Notes under the pieces: model-generated
Seen by the model: only the letters and a program-made list of their open reading frames with translations
Told to the model about the DNA's origin: nothing
Database searches by the model: none
Shown here: piece by piece, positions 41,612 through 48,345 of the stretch
How positions within the stretch are numbered: position 1 is the first letter of the stretch
Layout: each line of letters opens with the position of its first letter
Source: Phascolarctobacterium sp.
GTDB lineage: Bacteria > Bacillota > Negativicutes > Acidaminococcales > Acidaminococcaceae
Length of the DNA: 64,000 bases
NCBI GenBank assembly: GCA_020024105.1
Contig: JAHHUH010000007.1
Coordinates: 17,870-81,869 of the forward strand
Reading direction: 5' to 3'
Made by a program: the position numbers and the translations under genes

Positions 41612-42157
41612 ATGCGGACAATTGTCTGCTTTGGTGATTCTTTGATTCAGGGGTTTCCCTATACCTGTGAAAATTCCTGGGTTGCCCAGGTGGAAAGACG
41701 CACGGGTATAAAAATGTTAAATTATGGCCTCTGTGGAGATTGTTGTGACGATATTTTTGACCGCTTACGTTATGGCTACCTACCGGACCAGGTGGACCAT
41801 ATTCTCTTTTTGGGAGGCGCAAATGATATCCTCCAGGGAAGACCTAGGGAACATATTCTGAACGATTACCAGCGCCTTATAAATTGGTGTCAGGAAAAGG
41901 CTTGGCTACTCTGTATAGTATTGCCTTTACTGACTACTGAAAGTGCCTTTAATGTACCCTTACAGGGGGTACGGGATGATTTACAGAAGCAGTTCTCCAG
42001 CAGCTTTTTGCTGGATTTACAGCCGGCTATCGGCTTTAGTACTGCTGCACTGGCTAGTGCCTATCTGGATGGCATCCATCCTTTGGCTAAGACCTATACG
42101 GCACTGGGAGATTATGCGGCAGGTCCCTTGGCTGTCTGGATGCATACAGGAAAATAA
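41612..42157 (+). CDS. SGNH/GDSL-type hydrolase
   Basis: 181 aa esterase/lipase-like enzyme. Block I has the serine in VCFGDSLIQGFP (GDS at 8-10), block II Gly in NYGLCGD, block III Asn in LGGANDIL, and block V in LDGIHPLAKTY. No signal peptide, so probably cytosolic. Start taken at ATG 41612; an ATG four codons earlier is possible. Shares a transcript with the rhodanese gene. Confidence 0.83.
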   Translation: MRTIVCFGDSLIQGFPYTCENSWVAQVERRTGIKMLNYGLCGDCCDDIFDRLRYGYLPDQVDHILFLGGANDILQGRPREHILNDYQRLINWCQEKAWLLCIVLPLLTTESAFNVPLQGVRDDLQKQFSSSFLLDLQPAIGFSTAALASAYLDGIHPLAKTYTALGDYAAGPLAVWMHTGK

Positions 42158-42166
42158 TGGTAGCAA

Positions 42167-42203
42167 AAAAGCTCTCTCCACTAATGGGTGAAGAGAGCTT
42201 TTC
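42167..42203. terminator. Bidirectional terminator
   Basis: AAAAGCTCTCT (42167-42177) pairs with AGAGAGCTTTT (42192-42202); T-runs on both strands. Between the convergent SGNH hydrolase and EamA genes. Confidence 0.8.
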
Positions 42204-42224
42204 ATTTAGATGTTTGTCAATAAT

Positions 42225-43139
42225 TTAGCTCTGGGAGCGGCTACCGAAATATTTAGGCGGCAGCTGGGCCAGAATGATGGCACTGAATACTAGGCAGCAG
42301 CCGAAAAGCTCACGCAGGGTCAGCACCTGATTGAGGATGAGCCAGCCGCTTAGAACGGCAAAAACAGATTCCAGGCTGAGCAGCATGGATGAGAGTACAG
42401 CATTTACTTTAGCCTGACCTAAAATCTGGAGGGTGTAGGCGATACCGCTGGACATGATGCCGGCATAGAGAATGGGTATGAGTGCCAGATTAATTTGTTC
42501 GGTAGTCGGGTTTTCAAAAATAAACATCAGCAGGCCGTTGGCTACAGTGCAGGCTAAAAATTGTAAAAAGGAAAAACGCACGCCATCCACATCCTGGGCA
42601 AAGTATTCCACACTAAGAATATGAATAGCAAAGCAGAAGGCGCTGACCAGAATGTACAAATCGCCCTTATTAACACTGACAACACCGCTAAGGCAGATGA
42701 AATACATACCTATGGAGGCTAGGAGTACGCTGACCCATTGTTGGAAATGGACGGTGCGGCCAAAGAAGCAGCGTCCCAGGATGGGGACGATAATGATGTA
42801 GAGCGAGGTGATAAAACCACCCTTACCGACAGTGGTATAGGCCATACCTATCTGCTGGACCAGGGAATCGGCTGTAAGGATAAGACCGCAGATGATGCCA
42901 CCTCGCAGGAGCCTGTGACGGGCAGCATTGTCTTCTGTGCCCCAGAGGCTGAGTTTTTTTCCTGCTAAAGCATCAAAAAGGAAAATGCAGGGGAAGAGAA
43001 AAAGACTAGCTAAAATACTACGACTAAAATTAAAGGTTAAGGGTCCTACATATTGTGCTCCTACGCTCTGGGCGATAAAGGCTGTACCCCAGATGAGTGC
43101 ACAAAGGGTTAACATAATAATACCGGAAGACTGCTTCAT
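42225..43139 (-). CDS. EamA/DMT-family transporter
   Basis: 304 aa, ten predicted membrane helices as two EamA repeats (first beginning LCALIWGTAFIAQSVGAQYVGP, second ending LSGWLILNQVLTLRELFGCCLV). Putative exporter of amino acids, metabolites or drugs. Own promoter 37-65 nt upstream. Confidence 0.88.
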   Translation of the reverse strand: MKQSSGIIMLTLCALIWGTAFIAQSVGAQYVGPLTFNFSRSILASLFLFPCIFLFDALAGKKLSLWGTEDNAARHRLLRGGIICGLILTADSLVQQIGMAYTTVGKGGFITSLYIIIVPILGRCFFGRTVHFQQWVSVLLASIGMYFICLSGVVSVNKGDLYILVSAFCFAIHILSVEYFAQDVDGVRFSFLQFLACTVANGLLMFIFENPTTEQINLALIPILYAGIMSSGIAYTLQILGQAKVNAVLSSMLLSLESVFAVLSGWLILNQVLTLRELFGCCLVFSAIILAQLPPKYFGSRSQS

Positions 43140-43175
43140 AATAAAAACTCCTCTTTAAAAGACTGGATAGCGTAT

Positions 43176-43204
43176 ATTGTACCACAAAATAAGGAGAGGT
43201 ACAA
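43176..43204 (-). promoter_or_regulatory. Predicted promoter of the EamA transporter
   Basis: Minus strand: -35 TTGTAC (43199-43204), 17-bp spacer, -10 TACAAT (43176-43181). Confidence 0.6.
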
Positions 43205-43370
43205 AGGTGACACGCATATGATGTAGGTCTAATAGGTTTAAAAGGGAAATATGATAATGAAAGTGTTTTCTGCGAATTACTTCACTGTAAAGTCAAGAGC
43301 GAAAATAGTAAAAAAATAAGGATTTTCTGCAACATGGATAAGTACTGAGTCTACACTGTTAAAAATATTT

Positions 43371-43418
43371 TTACTATATATAGTAAAAAGTAAACTTGCA
43401 ACCTACGACATATTGTGG
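43371..43418 (+). promoter_or_regulatory. Probable pair of NrdR boxes at the nrdDG promoter
   Basis: Box 1 (43371-43386) lies in a perfect 22-bp palindrome at 43368-43389 with core ACTATATATAGT and matches the NrdR consensus ACACWATATATWGTGT at 12 of 16 positions. Box 2 (43403-43418) CTACGACATATTGTGG matches 11 of 16, mainly in its right half. Their centres are 32 bp apart, the usual NrdR spacing. Box 2 fills the promoter spacer. Confidence 0.65.
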
Positions 43419-43424
43419 TACAAT
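43396..43424 (+). promoter_or_regulatory. Predicted promoter of nrdDG
   Basis: -35 TTGCAA (43396-43401), 17-bp spacer, -10 TACAAT (43419-43424). It leaves a leader of about 110 nt before nrdD with no other clear element. The gap 43205-43367 shows nothing I can name. Confidence 0.65.
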
Positions 43425-43539
43425 AAGCACGCGCTAGAGAGATAGCAAAAAATAAGACTTAAGAAGAGCCTTTTTAGGGCTATAGTATAAAGTAATTTAC
43501 TGAGGATAAATTACTAAAAATGGGGAGGGAGCAGGTACC

Positions 43540-45666
43540 ATGAAGGTTATCAAACGAGATGGCAGTACTGTAGATTTTGACGGCACAAAGATAGCTGTTG
43601 CTATTCAAAAGGCTAATAACGCAGTAGAAGAAGCAGAAAGAATAGATGAGGAAACAATCCATAATATTGTCAATACCATCAGAAATCTTAATCGTAGACG
43701 TCTTCTGGTTGAGGACATTCAGGATATGGTTGAGCATAGCTTAATGGAAGCCGGTAAGTTTGAACTGGCTAAGCAATACATCATTTATCGCTATAAACGT
43801 GCTCTGGTACGTAAGGCGAATACTACTGATGAGTCCATCCTCTCTTTGATTAGAAACAGTAATAAAGATGTCATGGAAGAGAATTCCAATAAAAATGCGG
43901 TCATGGCGGCTACCCAGCGTGACCTGATTGCTGGTGAGGTGTCCAAGGATTTAACTAAGCGTATTATGCTGCCGGAAAAGATTTCTAAAGCTCATGAGGA
44001 GGGCGTTCTGCATTTTCATGACGCCGATTATTTCATTCAACCTATTTTCAACTGCTGCCTGATTAATATCGGTGATATGCTGGACAATGGTACGGTTATG
44101 AATGGCAAAATGATTGAAAGTCCTAAGAGCTTTCAGGTTGCCTGCACCGTTATGACCCAGATTATTGCTTCTGTAGCTTCCAGCCAGTATGGTGGCCAGT
44201 CCGTTGATATCTGTCATTTAGGTAAATATCTCCGTCGCAGCTACGATAAATTTAAACGTATTATTGCTGAATCTGCCGAAGGTAAGCTGGATGAGCAGAC
44301 CTTGGAAAATTTAGTACATGAGCGTCTGCGTTATGAATTGCAAAGTGGTGTGCAGACCATTCAATACCAGATTAATACCTTGATGACCACTAATGGTCAG
44401 TCTCCCTTTGTTACCCTCTTCCTCCATTTACGTGAGGATGATCCGTACTTGAAGGAAAATGCAATGATTGTAGAAGAAATTCTGCGTCAGCGTCTCCAGG
44501 GTATTAAGAATGAGATGGGTGTTTATGTAACTCCTGCTTTTCCTAAGCTGATTTATGTTTTGGATGAATTGACCTGTCTGAAGGGCGGTAAATACGATTA
44601 TATTACCGAATTGGCTGTTAAATGTAGTGCCAAACGCATGTATCCCGACTACATTAGTGCAAAAAAGATGCGTGAAAACTACGAGGGCAATGTTTTCTCC
44701 CCCATGGGCTGCCGCAGCTTCCTGGCTCCCTGGAAGGATGAAAATGGTAATTATAAATTTGAAGGACGCTTTAACCAGGGCGTTGTTTCTATTAACCTGC
44801 CTCAAATCGGTATCATTGCCAATGGCAATGAAGAGGTTTTCTGGAAGCTGTTGGATGAACGTCTGCAGCTGTGTTATGAAGCCTTGATGTTCCGCCACAA
44901 TTCCCTCCTGGGTATCCGTAGTGACGTAAGTCCTGTACATTGGCAGTACGGTGCCCTGGCGCGTTTGAAGAAGGGTGAAACTATTGATAAATTCCTGGAA
45001 GGCGGTTATTCCAGTATTTCCTTGGGCTATATTGGTATTTATGAGGTAACTAAGCTGATGAAGGGTGTTAGCCATACTGATCCTGTTGGCGAGGCCTTTG
45101 CTTTGCGTGTTATGAAAAAATTGCGTGAGGCCTGCGATAAGTGGAAGGCAGAAACCGGTATCGGCTTTGCTCTCTACGGTACTCCGGCAGAAAGCCTGTG
45201 TTATCGTTTTGCCCGTATTGATAAGGAGCGCTTTGGTAGTATTCCTGATATCACCGATAAGGGTTACTATACTAACTCCTATCATGTGGATGTGCGTGAG
45301 CATATTGATGCTTTCCATAAATTTACTTTTGAAAGCCAGTTCCAGAAGATTTCTTCCGGTGGTGCGATTTCCTATGTAGAAATTCCTAATATGCGCCATA
45401 ATCTGGAAGCCTTGAAGGATGTTGTACGTTTTATTTATGATAATATTCAGTACGCAGAATTTAATACTAAATCTGATTACTGTCATAAATGTGGTTTTGA
45501 TGGAGAAATTATCATCAATGATGATGGCGAATGGGAATGCCCTGCCTGTGGTAATAAGGACCACGCACTGATGAATGTTACTCGTCGTACCTGTGGTTAT
45601 TTGGGTGAAAACTTCTGGAATGAAGGTAAAACTAAAGAAATTAAGGCTCGCGTACTGCATCTATAA
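43540..45666 (+). CDS. nrdD: Anaerobic ribonucleoside-triphosphate reductase
   Basis: Oxygen-sensitive glycyl-radical enzyme making dNTPs, 708 aa. An N-terminal ATP-cone (1-95, MKVIKRDGSTVDFDGTKI) gives allosteric control. A zinc-site near the end has CHKCG and CPACG, and the glycyl radical residue is G686 in RRTCGYLG. Complete length. Activated by the NrdG encoded 13 nt downstream. GGGAGGGAG precedes the start. Confidence 0.97.
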   Translation: MKVIKRDGSTVDFDGTKIAVAIQKANNAVEEAERIDEETIHNIVNTIRNLNRRRLLVEDIQDMVEHSLMEAGKFELAKQYIIYRYKRALVRKANTTDESILSLIRNSNKDVMEENSNKNAVMAATQRDLIAGEVSKDLTKRIMLPEKISKAHEEGVLHFHDADYFIQPIFNCCLINIGDMLDNGTVMNGKMIESPKSFQVACTVMTQIIASVASSQYGGQSVDICHLGKYLRRSYDKFKRIIAESAEGKLDEQTLENLVHERLRYELQSGVQTIQYQINTLMTTNGQSPFVTLFLHLREDDPYLKENAMIVEEILRQRLQGIKNEMGVYVTPAFPKLIYVLDELTCLKGGKYDYITELAVKCSAKRMYPDYISAKKMRENYEGNVFSPMGCRSFLAPWKDENGNYKFEGRFNQGVVSINLPQIGIIANGNEEVFWKLLDERLQLCYEALMFRHNSLLGIRSDVSPVHWQYGALARLKKGETIDKFLEGGYSSISLGYIGIYEVTKLMKGVSHTDPVGEAFALRVMKKLREACDKWKAETGIGFALYGTPAESLCYRFARIDKERFGSIPDITDKGYYTNSYHVDVREHIDAFHKFTFESQFQKISSGGAISYVEIPNMRHNLEALKDVVRFIYDNIQYAEFNTKSDYCHKCGFDGEIIINDDGEWECPACGNKDHALMNVTRRTCGYLGENFWNEGKTKEIKARVLHL

Positions 45667-45679
45667 GAGGTGAAAGAGC

Positions 45680-46213
45680 ATGAATTACGCAACTATAAAA
45701 AAGGTGGATGTGGCTAATGGGCCGGGAGTGCGTGTTTCCCTCTTTGTCAGTGGCTGTACACATCATTGCAAGGGCTGTTTTAATCCGGAAACCTGGGATT
45801 TTGCCTATGGTGAGCCTTTTACCAGTGAGGTAGAGGACGAGGTTTTGGAGGCGTTGCAGCCTAACTATATTAAGGGCTTGACTATTTTAGGTGGTGAGCC
45901 CTTTGAGCCTGCTAATCAGCTGGCATTATTACCCTTTATTCGTCGCTATCGGGAACTTTTTCCGCAGAAGAGCCTGTGGTGCTACAGTGGGTATAATTTT
46001 GAAACAGATATGCTGACTGGTAATTTAGGCCCATGGGAAGTAACTCAGGAAATGCTTTCCTATATTGACGTGTTAGTGGATGGCGAGTTTGTCATGGCGA
46101 AAAAGGATTTGAATCTGCGCTTTCGTGGTAGTTCTAATCAACGCATCATTGATGTGCAGGAATCCTTGGCCACGGATCAGTTAGTACTGTGGGATGAAAG
46201 CAGCTGCTTGTAA
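45680..46213 (+). CDS. nrdG: Anaerobic ribonucleotide reductase activating protein
   Basis: Radical SAM activase that installs the glycyl radical on NrdD, 177 aa. Cluster motif C26-x3-C30-x2-C33 (SGCTHHCKGCFNPETW). Ends before a clear terminator. The pair marks a host able to replicate without oxygen. Confidence 0.96.
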   Translation: MNYATIKKVDVANGPGVRVSLFVSGCTHHCKGCFNPETWDFAYGEPFTSEVEDEVLEALQPNYIKGLTILGGEPFEPANQLALLPFIRRYRELFPQKSLWCYSGYNFETDMLTGNLGPWEVTQEMLSYIDVLVDGEFVMAKKDLNLRFRGSSNQRIIDVQESLATDQLVLWDESSCL

Positions 46214-46227
46214 AAATTAAAGAAGCT

Positions 46228-46260
46228 AAAATCTGGTAGTTACAGCTACCAGATTTTTTT
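46228..46260 (+). terminator. Intrinsic terminator after nrdG
   Basis: AAAATCTGGTAG (46228-46239) pairs with CTACCAGATTTT (46246-46257), then T-run. Confidence 0.88.
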
Positions 46261-46271
46261 TGCTCAAATAT

Positions 46272-46310
46272 AAAAATCCCCTTCCCACTAATTACTAGTA
46301 GGAAGGGGAT
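46272..46310 (-). terminator. Intrinsic terminator after the LemA/TPM operon
   Basis: Minus strand: ATCCCCTTCC (46301-46310 complement) pairs with GGAAGGGGAT (46277-46286 complement), then T5 at 46276-46272. Confidence 0.8.
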
Positions 46311-46330
46311 AAAAGCCGGAAGGGTTTTCT

Positions 46331-47092
46331 TTACCAGTTGCGGGAGGAGCCGCCACCACCACCGCTACCGCCACCGAAGCTGCCACCACCTCCACCGCCG
46401 CGACCACCGCGTAGGAAGAGAAGAAGCAGAAGGTTGGTGAAGAAACCACCAAAGAAGAGATAATCCACTGCAATAAGAACTACAAATCCCAGAAAAATAA
46501 GAATCTTAGTCAAAGGGTTCATAGGCTTACTGGGAGCAGGCCTTTCCAGCGGAGTGGTATTTACCTCGCCTTTAATGCCCTGTAGGGTAACACCAGCATC
46601 CTTGGCTACAACTATGGCTGTAGCGCCATAGCCCTGAAAAATACCCTTGCTATAATCGCCATTACGGAAATAAGGAAGCATGTAGCGGTCCTGTAACGTA
46701 CCGGTTAAGCCATCGGGAAGTGCACCCTCCAGACCATAACCAACCTCAATACGGGATTGACGGTCATTGGTAACTACCAGAAGCAGTACACCATTGTTTT
46801 TATCCTTTTGACCGATACCCCATTGTCGGAGTACCTCCAGGGAATAGTCCTCTAGAGCTTGTCCTTCAAGGCTTTTAATTGTCAAAACAGCTATCTGAGC
46901 TGTTGTCTTTTGTTCTAATTCTCGTCCTAGCTTCTTAATCCTTAGCTCGTCCTCTGGAGAGATAACATTAGCGTAGTCCTGTACGTAGATATTACTGCCA
47001 GTGGGCTGGGGCGGGATGGAGATTTCTGCAGAGGCATAGGCCATGCAGAAGCTTTGTACTAGCAGGATGAGATAAACTAGCCAGCGTTTCAT
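46331..47092 (-). CDS. TPM-domain (YgcG/Psb32-like) membrane protein
   Basis: 253 aa from ATG 47092, with GGAG 7 nt upstream. Signal peptide (MKRWLVYLILLVQSFCMAYA), TPM domain about 30-150 (VQDYANVISPEDELRIKKLG, NDRQSRIEVGYGLEGALPDG), one membrane helix near 200-220, then a glycine-rich tail of about 20 residues. Typically paired with LemA, as here. Function in envelope maintenance is not firmly known. Confidence 0.88.
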   Translation of the reverse strand: MKRWLVYLILLVQSFCMAYASAEISIPPQPTGSNIYVQDYANVISPEDELRIKKLGRELEQKTTAQIAVLTIKSLEGQALEDYSLEVLRQWGIGQKDKNNGVLLLVVTNDRQSRIEVGYGLEGALPDGLTGTLQDRYMLPYFRNGDYSKGIFQGYGATAIVVAKDAGVTLQGIKGEVNTTPLERPAPSKPMNPLTKILIFLGFVVLIAVDYLFFGGFFTNLLLLLFLRGGRGGGGGGSFGGGSGGGGGSSRNW

Positions 47093-47126
47093 AAGCACGC
47101 TCCACCTTTACATTAAAAATTGAAGC

Positions 47127-47681
47127 TTAGAATTTTACCTGAGGTACATTTTTAGCAGCTTCGTCTGCTTTAAAATAATCACATTTTTCAAAGCCTAACA
47201 TGCCTGCATAAAGGGAAGTAGGCAGGGATTTGATTTTTGCATTGTAGCTTTGTACAGCCTGGTTATAGTCTCTACGAGCTACGGCAATGCGATTTTCAGT
47301 ACCTGCTAATTCGTCCTGCAGTTGGCTGAAATTAGTGCTGGATTTCAATTCAGGATAATTTTCAGCAACCATCAGCAGACGGGATAGGGCAGTATTCATT
47401 TCACTATTCGCTGCACTGGCTTCGGCTACAGTTTTAGCACCACCTAAACGGGCACGGGCATCGGACACTGCTTGGAAAACCTCAGTTTCGTGGGCAGCAA
47501 AGCCCTTGACGGTGTTTACAAGGTTGGGAATTAAGTCGTTACGACGCTGCAGCTGGTTTTCCACCTGGGACCATTTGCCGGTTACATCCTCATTCATGGT
47601 TACAAGACCATTGTAGCTGCTGAAGAACATACCTACGATGACTACTAAAGCAGCAAGAATACCAATTAATGTTTTATTCAT
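47127..47681 (-). CDS. lemA: LemA family protein
   Basis: 184 aa from ATG 47681, GGAGG 8 nt upstream. N-terminal membrane helix (3-21), then a coiled-helix domain with SQVENQLQRRNDLIPNLVNTVKGFA and AVARRDYNQAVQSYN. Member of the LemA family, membrane-tethered outside the cell. It precedes the TPM gene by 34 nt in one transcript. Confidence 0.9.
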   Translation of the reverse strand: MNKTLIGILAALVVIVGMFFSSYNGLVTMNEDVTGKWSQVENQLQRRNDLIPNLVNTVKGFAAHETEVFQAVSDARARLGGAKTVAEASAANSEMNTALSRLLMVAENYPELKSSTNFSQLQDELAGTENRIAVARRDYNQAVQSYNAKIKSLPTSLYAGMLGFEKCDYFKADEAAKNVPQVKF

Positions 47682-47837
47682 TTTCTTTTCCTCCATCATA
47701 AAAATAGATAATTTAATTACCTTAATTGTAAGGGAAAAGCTGATGGCTGTCAAATATCAAAAGGTCAAAACTGACCAAGAAATGTGAAATGCTTATGAAA
47801 TAATAATAAATAAAAAATAAAGTCACAAGAATTTCAC

Positions 47838-47866
47838 TTGCTAAAAGTCGAAAAGTCAAATATAAT
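47838..47866 (+). promoter_or_regulatory. ctsR promoter with CtsR-like heptads in the spacer
   Basis: -35 TTGCTA (47838-47843), 17-bp spacer, -10 TATAAT (47861-47866). The spacer holds AGTCGAA (47846-47852) and AGTCAAA (47854-47860). CtsR operators are paired RGTCAAA heptads 3 nt apart; here the gap is 1 nt and one heptad is imperfect. Two more GTCAAA copies lie at 47749 and 47764. Confidence 0.6.
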
Positions 47867-47920
47867 AAAATAGAATAATAAGCTAAGTGAGGCCTAGGCC
47901 TGGATAAGGTGGTAATAAAA

Positions 47921-48340
47921 ATGAGGAATTTAGCAGATGCGATAGAAAATTTTATTATAGGTGAATTACTAAGGGATCGGGAGGATAGTCTTCTGGTACA
48001 GCGTAACGAACTAGCTGAAAAGCTATCCTGTGCCCCTTCGCAAATCAGCTATGTCCTAAGTACCCGTTTTACGCCGGAACGGGGATATCTGGTAGAATCC
48101 AGAAGAGGCAGTGGCGGTTTTGTGCGGATTGTAAGAGTAGTGCCCCATCAGGTGCAGGTTTGCCATAAGGAACCGACGGCATTGGATTTGCTGCATCATT
48201 GGGCAGAACAGCGTTTAATTACTAAGAGAGAGCAGGCGCTACTGCAATTTATGCTGCAATTGGTGAAGGTTGATGAAAAAGGGAAAAAAGCCCTTCTGCA
48301 GCAGGCGATAACGCAGATGACTGATAATAGACAGGAGTGA
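47921..48340 (+). CDS. ctsR: Transcriptional repressor CtsR
   Basis: 139 aa from ATG 47921 with GGTGG 8 nt upstream. Winged helix part (LADAIENFIIGELLRD, then CAPSQISYVLSTRFTPERGYLVESRRGSGGF, with the glycine-rich wing that senses heat) and a C-terminal helical half. Represses clp genes until heat stress. First of ctsR-clpC-radA. In many Firmicutes mcsA and mcsB follow; here neither does. Confidence 0.92.
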   Translation: MRNLADAIENFIIGELLRDREDSLLVQRNELAEKLSCAPSQISYVLSTRFTPERGYLVESRRGSGGFVRIVRVVPHQVQVCHKEPTALDLLHHWAEQRLITKREQALLQFMLQLVKVDEKGKKALLQQAITQMTDNRQE

Positions 48341-48345
48341 TGTGT

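Noticed and set aside
44428..45660. A 410-codon open frame on the minus strand opposite nrdD
   Set aside because: It is a shadow of nrdD's codon pattern: no ribosome site, low-complexity Thr/Ile/Asn-rich translation, no family resemblance.
46331..46400. Glycine-rich tail of the TPM protein as a repeat tract or slippage site
   Set aside because: It is normal for YgcG-type proteins and uses mixed glycine codons.
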